From: a bacterium
GTDB taxonomy: Bacteria > Oederibacteriota > CAKKQC01
Direction of reading: 5' to 3'
Assembly: GCA_919901855.1 (NCBI GenBank)
Contig: CAKKQC010000023.1
Location: forward strand, 21,876 to 85,875
DNA length: 64,000 nt
Position numbers and translations under genes: made by a program. How positions within the stretch are numbered: the stretch's first letter is position 1; every line of letters starts with the position of its first letter. Shown in pieces: positions 49,301 to 57,256 of this stretch. The notes beneath the pieces are model-generated. The model was not told the DNA's origin. It did no database searches and saw only the letters and a program-made list of their open reading frames with translations.

Positions 49301-52224
49301 TTCCCGTTGCCGTCCTCGGACACCACGCCCAGGCTGACCGAGAGCATGTTGTTGCTGTTATCGCCGTACACCCACATCTCCAGGTACTGGTAGTTCGTCA
49401 GATCGAGCCCCACCGGCGACAGCACGTACCGGAGCCCCTCCCACTGCCCGGGCCCCAGCCCTTCGTAGTTCAGGTCCAGCGTCCGCGCCAGGTCCGAGAA
49501 GTGCCCTCCCTGCTCGGTCTTCCAGGCCAGCTTCGCCGTCCGATTGGCTTGGCTCGTCGTCGGCGTCTCCGGCGCGGAACCCGGGAACCAGCTCGACGCC
49601 TCCGACCCCGCGTCGATCACGTCGTCCACGCCCTCCATGCTGTCGATCATGGCCACGCCCTTCTCCGCGACGCCCGACGGGTCGTACGAGTTCGGATTGA
49701 TGTTCGAGCGCGCCACCTCGCCCCTGATCTCCATCTCGAGCGGCACGACGGCGCGCTGGAACCCCGGCAGGACGCGCAGGACCTCGGACAGGTCGCCCCG
49801 GGACAGGAACGTCCGTCCGTCCAGCCCCGCGATCGACGTGGCTTTCGGCGCCGCGGAGGGCGAAGGCACGTCCTGGGGATTCTGCGCCGCGTTCGACAGG
49901 TAGGTCACCCCGAGCCCCGACCGCTCCGACATCGCGTACTGCGCCCGAGCCCCCCACAGGAAGCTCTGGAACTGGCCCCCGAACGGCAGGTACTCGTAAT
50001 CGATCTGGATCCGGGAGTCGTACCGGATCTGCTCGGGGCGCAGGAAGGTCACGTTCCCGAAGTCGTAGTCGATGAAGTAGTCCACGTCCCGCATGAGCAC
50101 CCGTCCGTCCATCGTGACGCGCTCGCTGCCGCGGACGATGCTGATGTTCTTGAGGCGGAATGACGTCGCCCGCACGAGGAAGCTCATGACGAGCTTGTAC
50201 CGGGGACTCGAGAACCGTGTCATCGTCCCGTAGCCGTAGGCGTTACCTCCCGGCTTGGTGGCGCTCTGCCACCACGGCTGGTTCGCCGCGTCCCATGCGA
50301 AGGGCTGCTCCGTCGCCGGCGCGTCCATGTAGTCCGCGTTGTTCGGCGGAACGCCGCAAGCGGACCCGAGGGCGCGGTTCGGATAGCTCGTGTAGTGTCC
50401 CGCCGGGTCGTAGTAGGGCGAGGATACATCCGGCGAGAGCCTCGGGTGGCCGCCCCGCCCCGCGGCCCCCAGGACTTTGAGGACGCCGAAGTCGTAGAAG
50501 TCGGAATCCAGGAGAGGGTTGATGATGCCGAGCACCTCGTTGCCCGCCGAGTCGTAGACGCGGATCGTGAACTCGGCGTCGAAGTCCTTGGGCACGATGT
50601 TGCGGAAGCCGAGCTGGTACCAATTCGTGATCATGTGGGCGTCGCCGGCCCCCGTATGGGGCCCGTCGAAGATCAGGTGCGCATCCCCCGTCGTGTCAGC
50701 CCAGAAGGTCGTCGTGATGTCCCAGTTCGACTTGAGGTTGCAGAGCGTCTCCGAATTGATGCGCGCCCCCGGCAGCCCGCCGAAGTTGACCGGAAGTCCG
50801 TCCCCGTAGGTGAAGGACACGGCGATCGCCGCCGTGTTCGAGATCGTGCGGTTGAAGGTCAGGACGCCGGTGGCGTAGTCGATCGAGTAGTCGACGCCCT
50901 GGTACAGGGGATCGAAGTGGAAGGTGCCGACCTGCATAGTGACACCCGGCACGTCGTTCGACGCCAGCCCGTCGTCCAGCCAGACCTGCTCCGATCCCGG
51001 CTTGATCCCCAGGTGGGTCTTTACCATCGCCGGGTTCGTGATGTAGAAGTACCGGTTGGCCACGTAAGAGTAGTCGAAGAACTCCGGCTTCTGCCGGGAG
51101 GCCGTCCCCACGAACTGCTCGCTCGCGTTGATCCCCTGGGTCTGGGTCGCCACGCCCGTGACCTTCAGCCGCTCGAGGGGACGCGCCTGGAGGCGCACGC
51201 CGAAGAGCGTCTTGTTGTAACCGGTGAACTCGGTGTCGGAAAGCTGCAGGTTGATGTCCCCGAACTCGGCCCGCTCGATGGTCTCCTGCGGTTCGCCCTG
51301 GTAGACCACCTGGATGCGCTGGCGCGTCGTCTCGGGGGCGGTGTCGTCGTAGTCCACGTCGACCGTGATCTTCTTCCCCACCGTGCCCATCAGCCGGACC
51401 TGCAACTGCTGCTGGAGGTCGAGCCGCTGGTTCTGCGCCCCCGAGATCTGGGACGTCCCCGGCGAGTTCTTGGGCGTCCGGATCGTGTAGCCGAGGGACA
51501 CGACCTTGCGGCCGGAAACGGATAGCTGGCTCTCGCCGAATCCGTACTCGACCTTCGGGATTTCGCTGATCACGACCGCGCCCTCCGGCCGCGCGCGCCC
51601 CTCCTCCGACGGCGTCGACAGACGCCCCTGCTCATCCACCCCCCGGACCGTGTAGTAGTACGTCAGGCCGTTCTCGGGCGGCCCCGTGGACGCCCCCTCG
51701 GTGTCCGAAAACTCCGTACCGGTCACGAGGGACCGGTTGACGGGCACCGGCCCGTAGACGCCCTCCTCGGTCGAGCGGTACACGTTGTAGCCGAGGATGC
51801 CGGGGGCCGGGGAGGGCAGCCATGACAGGTTCACGCTCTTGTCGGCACCGATCGCGACGAGGGCTTCCGGCGGCGGCGGGCCTCCGCCATCCGGCATCCC
51901 GGCTTCGCTCCCCAAGCCGGGAACAGGCTGGCCTTGGATCTCGCCGGGCATCTGCGCCGATTCGGTTCCCACCGGGGCGGCGGCCTCCCCGCCGGTCGCC
52001 GAAGCGGTCAGGGCTGGCATCCCGCCGGACGGCGAGAAAGCCGTAGAAGCAATCGAGACGGCGGGTTCTGACCGGGCTTGGGCCTGCGGCTGCATTGGAG
52101 CCGCCGCGGGAGCCGCGCCCAACGCGGGCCCCGCGAGCAGTCCGACGGCGATCAGTGCCCCCAGATGCACGCCCAAGATGACCTCCCGCGAACAGACGCG
52201 CACGCCGGTGATCGTGACGCCCAT
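46369..52224 (-). CDS. SprA-like giant outer-membrane protein with N-terminal FN3 domain
   Basis: The 1951-aa product has an N-terminal signal segment (~20-37), a Pro/Ala linker, an FN3 domain (about 118-212: VNLSWLPSPAPGILGYNVYRST...YYYTVRGVDEQG), then a very long strand-rich barrel. The stretch QQLQVRLMGTVGKKITVDVDYDD, RAEFGDINLQLSDTEFTGYNKTLFGVRLQ and TQTQGINASEQFVG...RYFYITNP parallels SprA/Sov of type IX secretion. So do two Asp-rich calcium-type loops (~985 EDLNGDFVLNAGED; ~1035 EDMNGNGVLDTRNQYFEYR). The end FSFFGTFMFNF is a barrel beta signal. SprA is the ~36-strand outer-membrane conduit; here it is shorter than the ~2400-aa Flavobacterium form. Confidence 0.8.
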   Translation of the reverse strand: MGVTITGVRVCSREVILGVHLGALIAVGLLAGPALGAAPAAAPMQPQAQARSEPAVSIASTAFSPSGGMPALTASATGGEAAAPVGTESAQMPGEIQGQPVPGLGSEAGMPDGGGPPPPEALVAIGADKSVNLSWLPSPAPGILGYNVYRSTEEGVYGPVPVNRSLVTGTEFSDTEGASTGPPENGLTYYYTVRGVDEQGRLSTPSEEGRARPEGAVVISEIPKVEYGFGESQLSVSGRKVVSLGYTIRTPKNSPGTSQISGAQNQRLDLQQQLQVRLMGTVGKKITVDVDYDDTAPETTRQRIQVVYQGEPQETIERAEFGDINLQLSDTEFTGYNKTLFGVRLQARPLERLKVTGVATQTQGINASEQFVGTASRQKPEFFDYSYVANRYFYITNPAMVKTHLGIKPGSEQVWLDDGLASNDVPGVTMQVGTFHFDPLYQGVDYSIDYATGVLTFNRTISNTAAIAVSFTYGDGLPVNFGGLPGARINSETLCNLKSNWDITTTFWADTTGDAHLIFDGPHTGAGDAHMITNWYQLGFRNIVPKDFDAEFTIRVYDSAGNEVLGIINPLLDSDFYDFGVLKVLGAAGRGGHPRLSPDVSSPYYDPAGHYTSYPNRALGSACGVPPNNADYMDAPATEQPFAWDAANQPWWQSATKPGGNAYGYGTMTRFSSPRYKLVMSFLVRATSFRLKNISIVRGSERVTMDGRVLMRDVDYFIDYDFGNVTFLRPEQIRYDSRIQIDYEYLPFGGQFQSFLWGARAQYAMSERSGLGVTYLSNAAQNPQDVPSPSAAPKATSIAGLDGRTFLSRGDLSEVLRVLPGFQRAVVPLEMEIRGEVARSNINPNSYDPSGVAEKGVAMIDSMEGVDDVIDAGSEASSWFPGSAPETPTTSQANRTAKLAWKTEQGGHFSDLARTLDLNYEGLGPGQWEGLRYVLSPVGLDLTNYQYLEMWVYGDNSNNMLSVSLGVVSEDGNGNAATHPALDTEDLNGDFVLNAGEDTGINHDGSPFWGGNGVMTINGTGYPGPGGTLLNTEDMNGNGVLDTRNQYFEYRMRVSWTGWNYVKIPLSFTSLAGDLVVKTEAVPNLTVTFAKTPDAPDKSVIRHMRIWLQGDASGAHPSGKIRIESLGVTGNRWVLRTTPGSTLPVDNTRFNVSAISEETAAEYVPLLTYYQVRETDAERREQALKLDYNLYDDLGGNYFASRAFPTPVNLLDYEELRLDVFKAHVFNENNGEILFLRAGGDDSNYFQFNVPLDHIGPGWQTVVINLRDQRNRARVGTPTLSGVRQFAIGVIRYDPAASAATESLWINNIRLVTPAHKTGIARKVNVRMSTPMGSTFIVDPNQEILPANAGIILDTTYRELDNDFRLLDQAAFIANDQHRRSIGSNLQIRQIPKLPITGNWQHDVAYVESSHRDDPVYFFSPDTQADSYQVTVSSQHLAPVSVDVSANRSEQTVAYLTGVAGADYNRVTWSAQPQVRAPLDGNLFRVIPLGSGGEARASARYTKDRTNYGPSEIFKNLVDRTSETLDEQYDARTTYHPLAVLKKLKVPILPGYATSPRAGYHMNRTRGIIGSLQVANIENPNSINSAGRFVPVLQDVSAGLDNRIDGMKGVTPSSNWNGKVSRDFTRANLASNSMLTNNLDLRPGEWWKALIDQSFNLGYTIETSGTYNDVTQTTGTKTVVIDPVTRRVPLRDLWWIDRKNDNLSAANSFAETYVAGGRMVFLRALQFTPNWSFRESTLLQQKLRTRTTSTTAGTGFSLTRHELITKFFGVTPLFWMKFDGLESTYNFRKATTFDFRDQPTNITENHNATGSMGFSPVKNLSGNVSMSADVSMTRIPPVVKTIQRSLQPSASLSYSKSAGLDIPLIWWRLKLTNLFTIRHNFRMNFINNEAIGQTFGNRKAQELQDFTEFEYEMLKGINLRFRAQFDQVKDFTTPISSFKAFSFFGTFMFNF

Positions 52225-52263
52225 CCGGGGGCGTTACGTCCCGACGCCGGCCCTCAGCTCCCC

Positions 52264-52461
52264 TTAAGCGCCCGTCCCGGACGTCGCCCGGCCCGCGAGC
52301 TCCGGCACGCGATCATCCCGCCGCGCCGGTTCGGTCCCGGCCTCGCCGCGCGCCGGCTCGGCCAGGAGCGTTTCCAGTTCCTGGGCGACCGCGCGGTCGG
52401 AGTTGCGCCCCGACGCTCTGAGGGTCTCGATCTCTCCCCAGCGATCCAGCGACCAGCACAT
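52264..52461 (-). CDS. Small ORF, 65 aa, unknown
   Basis: An ATG 20 nt after the pepA stop, with GGAGG about 11 nt upstream, opens a 65-codon frame. The product is MCWSLDRWGEIETLRASG, followed by an acidic helix (AVAQELETLLAEP) and a disordered Arg/Gly/Glu tail. It fits neatly between pepA and the SprA-like gene in the same direction. No family is recognised. In this GC range chance frames of this size are common, so the Shine-Dalgarno sequence and spacing are the main support. Confidence 0.4.
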   Translation of the reverse strand: MCWSLDRWGEIETLRASGRNSDRAVAQELETLLAEPARGEAGTEPARRDDRVPELAGRATSGTGA

Positions 52462-52480
52462 GGTTACCCGGTCCTCCCCG

Positions 52481-53968
52481 TCAGCCCGCGACCTTGACGA
52501 GATACCCGAGGAGCGCCCGCACCGGGCATCCGGTGGCTCCCGCCTGGGTGTAGGCTCCCTCGCGGTCCGACCACGCCGTCCCCGCGATGTCCAGGTGCGC
52601 CCACGAGGCGCCTCCGACGGCATCCTTGAGGAACAGCCCGCCCATGATCGTGCTGGCTTCCTTCCGGGTCGCCGTGTTGCGGAGATCCGCCACCCGGCTC
52701 TTGAGCATCTCCTCGTAGTCCTTGACCAGCGGGAGCTGCCACATCGGCTCGCCCGCGGCCTCGCCGGCCGCGATGAGCGCCGTCACGAGAGCCTGGTCCG
52801 TCCCCATGATCGCGGTCACGCCCGTCCCCAGCGCGGTCACCGCCCCGCCCGTCAGGGTCGCGATGTCGATGACGTGGTCGGGCTTCTCCTTGACCGCGTG
52901 CGCGAGCGCGTCGGCGATTATCAACCTGCCCTCGGCGTCCGTATTGAGGACTTCGACTGTCTTCCCGCTGGCGAGCTTCAGGACGTCTCCGGGCTTGATG
53001 GCCGAGCCTGATGGCATGTTCTCGACCGCCGGGATGTACCCGTCGATCTGGATCGGAAGCTTGAGCGCGTCCGCGGCTTTCATCACGGCCATGACCGTCG
53101 CCGCCCCCGCCATGTCGCACTTCATCGTCTCCATCGACTCCGCCGGCTTGAGGGAGAGGCCGCCCGAGTCGAAGGTCACGCCTTTGCCGACCAGCGCGAT
53201 CCGGGTCTTGGGCTTGCTCCCCTGGTACTTGAGGTAGATGAACACCGGCGGGTTGACGCTCCCCCGTCCGACGCCCGCCACGCCGCCCATTCCCATGCGC
53301 TCCAGCGTCTTGAGGTCGAAGACCTTCGCCCGGACGCGGCCGCCGAGCTTCGAGGCGCGTTCCGCCAGCTTCTGCGGAGTCAGGTGGGACGGCGGCTCGT
53401 TGACGAGGTCCCGGGCCAGCACGGCCGCATTCGCGGCGGCTTCGCCTAGCGCGGCCCCCGCGTTGATTTCCTTCGCCCCCGCGTCCTCCGGGTGCAGGAG
53501 AACGGCATGCTCGAGCGGCCCGGGCGTCCCGTCGGACGTCGTCTTGTGGGCCGTGAACCGGTACGATCCCAGGATCGCGCCCTCGACGATGGCCTGCGCG
53601 CACCGCCGAACCTTCCCCGCGTCGCCCTTCTCGGGGAACAGGATCGTGACGCCCTTGAGATGGGCCGCCGCGGCCGCCTTGCACGCCACGGCCGCGCCGC
53701 GCCGGTAGGCCTCGTCACCGAGGCCCTGGAGCGGCCCCACCCCGGCCAGCAGGACCCGCCGGGCGGGATCCTCGTCTTCCGGATGCACGAGCGCGACCTG
53801 GGCCACCTTGCCCGTGAAACCCTCGTGCCGAACGGCCACCATCAGCCGCTTGAGCGAGGCCTCGCCGCCCTTCCACCCCATCGGTGCCGGCGCCCCTTCC
53901 GCCATGAAAACGACCAGCGTCTGTTCCGAGCCCTTCCACCGCGAGAGTCCGAGGACCTTCACCTGCAC
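52481..53968 (-). CDS. pepA: Leucyl aminopeptidase (M17)
   Basis: The 495-aa cytosolic di-metal aminopeptidase has the catalytic C-terminal half intact: VGKGVTFDSGGLSLKPAESMETMKCDMAGAATVM, AVENMPSGSAIKPGDVL and the signature NTDAEGRLIIADAL. The N-terminal P-loop-like regulatory domain is present. The start GTG (VQVKVLGL) has a perfect AAGGAGG 6 nt upstream, one of the few strong Shine-Dalgarno sites in the window. It leads the run into the SprA-like locus. It may simply be a housekeeping neighbour. Confidence 0.95.
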   Translation of the reverse strand: MQVKVLGLSRWKGSEQTLVVFMAEGAPAPMGWKGGEASLKRLMVAVRHEGFTGKVAQVALVHPEDEDPARRVLLAGVGPLQGLGDEAYRRGAAVACKAAAAAHLKGVTILFPEKGDAGKVRRCAQAIVEGAILGSYRFTAHKTTSDGTPGPLEHAVLLHPEDAGAKEINAGAALGEAAANAAVLARDLVNEPPSHLTPQKLAERASKLGGRVRAKVFDLKTLERMGMGGVAGVGRGSVNPPVFIYLKYQGSKPKTRIALVGKGVTFDSGGLSLKPAESMETMKCDMAGAATVMAVMKAADALKLPIQIDGYIPAVENMPSGSAIKPGDVLKLASGKTVEVLNTDAEGRLIIADALAHAVKEKPDHVIDIATLTGGAVTALGTGVTAIMGTDQALVTALIAAGEAAGEPMWQLPLVKDYEEMLKSRVADLRNTATRKEASTIMGGLFLKDAVGGASWAHLDIAGTAWSDREGAYTQAGATGCPVRALLGYLVKVAG

Positions 53969-54060
53969 TTTGAGCCTCCTTGACGGGACCGCCCTCTACT
54001 GTTGATTCTATTGATACTGCATAGAATATTCCGTTGAGCGGACCGGTCACTTATGGTATC
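53969..54060. promoter_or_regulatory. Divergent promoter region between pepA and the LivK-type gene
   Basis: The stretch is markedly AT-rich for this genome. Plus strand: TGTTGA (54000-54005), then TAGAAT (54022-54027) 16 nt later, a fair sigma-70 pair for the substrate-binding gene. A TATGGT just before its ATG is an alternative. Minus strand: TAGAAT at 54010-54005, with the AAGGAGG of pepA at 53981-53975. Confidence 0.45.
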
Positions 54061-55251
54061 ATGCGCGCTACCGTGAACAGAAGCCCCATCCGCGATCGTG
54101 CTTTCATCAGCGTTCCCGCGATGATCACGGGCCTCCTGACCGCCACTCTCCTGGCCGGCTGTAACCGCGAGCCCGACGCCGTGCTTATCGGCGTGAGCTG
54201 TCCCCTGACCGGCGACCAGGCCAAGATCGGCTCCGACATGCTGCACGGCGCCGAACTCGCGGTGGCCGAGGCCAACGCGGCCGGGGGCCTGTTGGCCAAG
54301 CCGGTCCGCGTCTTCGCCCTCGACGACCAGCACAACGCGACCCAGGCGGTCGCCGCCGCCCACCGCTTCGTCTCCTCGAAGGCCGTGCTCGGCGCCATCG
54401 CGCACCTCAACTCCGCCTGCAGCCTCCCCGCCTCCGACATCTACGCCCGCGGCGGGCTCGTGCAGGTCACGCCGTGCTCGACGAACATCGGCCTCACGCG
54501 GCGCGGCCTCCAGACGCTCTTCCGCATGTGCGCGCACGACGGCACCCAGGGGTCGGCGGCCGCCGTCTTCGCGGTGCGGACGGTCAAGGCCGTGCGCGTG
54601 TTCGTCCTGGACGACAAGTCGACGTACGGGCAGGGCCTTTCGGACGAGTTCGCGAAGGCCGCGGTCGTGCTCGGGGCGAAGATCATCGGACGCGACAGCC
54701 TCAACCAGGGCGAGAAGGACTTCAGCGCCCTCCTGACCCGGATCCGGACCCTCAAACCCCAGCTCGTCTTCTTCGGCGGCATGTACCCGGAGGCGGCCCT
54801 GCTGGCCAAGCAGTCCCGCGACCTCGGGCTCAAGGCCACGCTCCTCGGGGGCGACGGACTCTACGACAAGACCCTGATCCAGCTCGCCGGCCCGGCCTCC
54901 GCCGAAGGCGTCTGCGCTACGATGGTGGGGCTCGACATGAGCCGCATCCGCGCCGCGAAGTCGTTCGTGGAAGCCTACGAGAAGCGCTTCGGCCAGGTCG
55001 GCCCCTACTCCCCCTACGCCTACGACGCGACCCGGGTCGTGATCGAGGCGATCCGCCGCGCCGGGGTTGCCGACCGGGCCAAGGTCGTCGCCGAGGTGCG
55101 GAACACGAAGCACTTCAAAGGCGTGACGGGCGAGACCACGTTCGATGCCAACGGCGACACGCTCAACCAGGTGATCAGCATCTACACCGTGCGCAACGGC
55201 GTCTGGGTGTACCGGGGCGAGTCCAAGGGCCTCCCCGCAGGCAAGCCCTGA
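54061..55251 (+). CDS. Branched-chain amino-acid type ABC substrate-binding lipoprotein
   Basis: The 396-aa protein begins with a lipoprotein signal ending in LLTATLLAGC (lipobox LAGC). The type I periplasmic-binding fold of the LivK/Leu-Ile-Val family follows: VLIGVSCPLTGDQAKIGSDMLHGAELAVAEANAAGGL, QVTPCSTNIGLTRRG, YGQGLSDEFAKAAV, GEKDFSALLTRIR and YSPYAYDATRVVIEAI. I use the ATG giving MRATVNRS; a TTG nine codons earlier only extends the frame. No permease or ATPase of the Liv type is nearby, so its transporter must be elsewhere or it acts as an orphan sensor. Confidence 0.88.
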   Translation: MRATVNRSPIRDRAFISVPAMITGLLTATLLAGCNREPDAVLIGVSCPLTGDQAKIGSDMLHGAELAVAEANAAGGLLAKPVRVFALDDQHNATQAVAAAHRFVSSKAVLGAIAHLNSACSLPASDIYARGGLVQVTPCSTNIGLTRRGLQTLFRMCAHDGTQGSAAAVFAVRTVKAVRVFVLDDKSTYGQGLSDEFAKAAVVLGAKIIGRDSLNQGEKDFSALLTRIRTLKPQLVFFGGMYPEAALLAKQSRDLGLKATLLGGDGLYDKTLIQLAGPASAEGVCATMVGLDMSRIRAAKSFVEAYEKRFGQVGPYSPYAYDATRVVIEAIRRAGVADRAKVVAEVRNTKHFKGVTGETTFDANGDTLNQVISIYTVRNGVWVYRGESKGLPAGKP

Positions 55252-55321
55252 CGCCCGACTTCGGCGTGGGTCGCACTTTCGAGTTCGGCCACTGTCACCC
55301 GCTCCCACGACACTGCACCTC
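55252..55321. repeat. Intergenic spacer with a copy of the 43-kb element's arm
   Basis: The spacer contains an 18-nt block (55284-55301, TTCGGCCACTGTCACCCG) that is the exact reverse complement of 43044-43061 in the arm of the palindromic element, with partial similarity on both sides. A 6-bp stem, CGTGGG/CCCACG (55265-55270 with 55304-55309), encloses it. Confidence 0.55.
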
Positions 55322-57256
55322 ATGCGACTGATCCTGCTCACCGTCGTGCTCGTGACCGCCCGGCTTCTGGCCGGCTGGCGCGGCGCCGGATATCTCTCGG
55401 ACCTAAACACTGTAGACCCCGGCCAGTGGCTCGACGCCGGCGACCGGATTCTCGCCGGATCGTGGCCGTTCCGCGACTGGACCGGAATCTACGGCCCGCT
55501 GCTCTACGCCTGGGGCGCCGGCTGGTACAAGTTACTGGGCGCCGACTGGCACGCCGCCGCCCTCATGCTCGAGGCCGTGTCCCCCGCCGTCTGCCTCGTC
55601 CTCGCCGCGCTCGTCGCGGCATGGGCCCTGCCCACCGCGGGCTGGCGCCTGCTCTTCCTCCTCGCGGTCGCCGCGCTCGGGCTGGACGCCTGCTACTGGG
55701 CGCCCGCCCTGCGCGTCTGGCTTCCGCTGGCCGGGCTCGCATGGGCCACGGCCTCGCTGCGGCACGGCCACGGCCTCCGCGCGGGCCTGGCCGCCGCCCT
55801 CTGCGGCCTCAGCCCGTTCGTGAGCCCCGAGGCCGGGCTCGCGGCCGTCGCCGCCTGCCTGATCGCCCTGCTGCGTCCCGTCGCGACTCCGCTCGCGCCT
55901 CCGCGCCGTGCCGTCTTCGTTGCCTGTCTGCTGGCCCCGGCCGTGGCCGCGCTCGTCTTCGCCCCGCGACCCACGCTGACCTTCATCCATGCCACGGCCT
56001 CGCTCTCTACTTCCGCGAACTGGATCTGGGGCGTGCCCTTCCCGGGGTCCGCCTACCCGTGGCGGCGCGTCCTCTTCCTCGCGCCGTTCGCGCTGACCGC
56101 GGCCGCCCTCCTGTTCGCCGGGCTGGGATTCCTGCGGCGGCGCGAGCAGGCGGACCCCGCGGGCGACCTCGCGCACGCCGTCTTCGCCGCACTCGTCCTC
56201 CGAACCGTGCTGGGCCGCACGGACATTCCGCATCTCCTCTTCTCCCTGCCCCCCGTGCTCGTCCTCTGGTTCCGGCTCGGCGCCCGACTGCCCCTGCTCC
56301 CCGGCATCGTCTCCGGCGCCGTCGTCGTTGCCGGAGCGGTCCCCTACGCGATGATGAGCGTCGCGGAGGGCCAGACCGGGCGACTCACCCGCCTGGCCCT
56401 GCCTCGCCCCGCGACCCGGCCGGTCATGGGAGAGCGGGTAGCGGCCCCTTCCGCCTTCGCCGCGCGGCTGGATCGCATCGTCGCGGCAGCCCGGCCGTTC
56501 ACCCGGCCGGATCGGCCGGTGCTCTCCCTGCCCGGGCCGGTCTTCGCCCATCTCCTGCGCCGGCCAAACGCGCTGCCCCTCGCGATCCCGGAGCTGCTGG
56601 GCGGACGCGCCGCTGGGGGGCCGTGGGCGCTCGCGGTCCTCAACACGGCGCCTCCCTCGGTCGTCGTCATCGACGACGCCCAGTGCCTGCCCTGGGATGG
56701 CCAGTTCGTCCCGCCGGATTCGCGGAGCCGTCCGCCGGGCCGCCTGACCTGGTCCACGCCCGCCGACGAGGCGATCACCCGGGACCTGCGGCGCTGGCTC
56801 GCGGCAAACTACTCCCTGGCAGCCACCGTCGACGGGGCGAGAATCATGGTCCCGCGCCACCCGTCCCGGCCGCCCGCCGAACTCATCCTGGCGAGCCTCG
56901 CCCCTGCCCCGGCGGAGCTCGGGCACCTGCCCGGCGGCGACCTGGCCCGGATCCCGGTGGCGGGGCTCGCGTGCGACGAGATCCGGCTCACCGTCCTCTG
57001 CCGGTATGCCCCCGGACTCGCGTCGTTCGCGAAGACCTACGTGCGGGTGCACGCCGTCGACCGGACCGGACGGATTCACGGCGGCGTCCTGCCGGTTCCC
57101 CCGGCGTCCCTCGCCCTCGATCTCCGCGTCCCCGTGCCGCGCGTCCCCCTCGTCCGCATCGACCTCGAGGTGGGCAGTCCCGGCACGTTCAACCCCGCGC
57201 CGCGGATCGTGGACGTGCCCGTCGTTCGACTGGTCCGGTATACTGGGACCCCATGA
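55322..57256 (+). CDS. Polytopic membrane protein, glycosyltransferase-like (GT-C candidate)
   Basis: The 644-aa product has roughly 10-12 helices in the first ~370 residues, then a ~270-residue soluble part. The first loop, LNTVDPGQWLDAGDRILAGSWPFRDWTGIYGPLLYAWGAGWYKLLG, resembles the first periplasmic loop of GT39-type proteins, where acidic residues act in catalysis and 'P..dw....pPl' recurs. The C-terminal part (VVIDDAQCLPWDGQFVPPDS; IRLTVLCRYAPGL) is unrecognised. It overlaps the next gene's ATG (ATGA). Confidence 0.55.
   Translation: MRLILLTVVLVTARLLAGWRGAGYLSDLNTVDPGQWLDAGDRILAGSWPFRDWTGIYGPLLYAWGAGWYKLLGADWHAAALMLEAVSPAVCLVLAALVAAWALPTAGWRLLFLLAVAALGLDACYWAPALRVWLPLAGLAWATASLRHGHGLRAGLAAALCGLSPFVSPEAGLAAVAACLIALLRPVATPLAPPRRAVFVACLLAPAVAALVFAPRPTLTFIHATASLSTSANWIWGVPFPGSAYPWRRVLFLAPFALTAAALLFAGLGFLRRREQADPAGDLAHAVFAALVLRTVLGRTDIPHLLFSLPPVLVLWFRLGARLPLLPGIVSGAVVVAGAVPYAMMSVAEGQTGRLTRLALPRPATRPVMGERVAAPSAFAARLDRIVAAARPFTRPDRPVLSLPGPVFAHLLRRPNALPLAIPELLGGRAAGGPWALAVLNTAPPSVVVIDDAQCLPWDGQFVPPDSRSRPPGRLTWSTPADEAITRDLRRWLAANYSLAATVDGARIMVPRHPSRPPAELILASLAPAPAELGHLPGGDLARIPVAGLACDEIRLTVLCRYAPGLASFAKTYVRVHAVDRTGRIHGGVLPVPPASLALDLRVPVPRVPLVRIDLEVGSPGTFNPAPRIVDVPVVRLVRYTGTP

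Noticed and set aside
47542-50163. 873-codon open frame opposite the SprA-like gene
   Set aside because: Composition is Arg/Val/His-rich and featureless; the opposite strand has a coherent signal peptide, strand pattern and beta signal.
54000-54030. AT-rich patch considered as a replication origin
   Set aside because: It is only ~30 nt, has no DnaA-box cluster and no dnaA or gyrB neighbour. A divergent promoter explains it.
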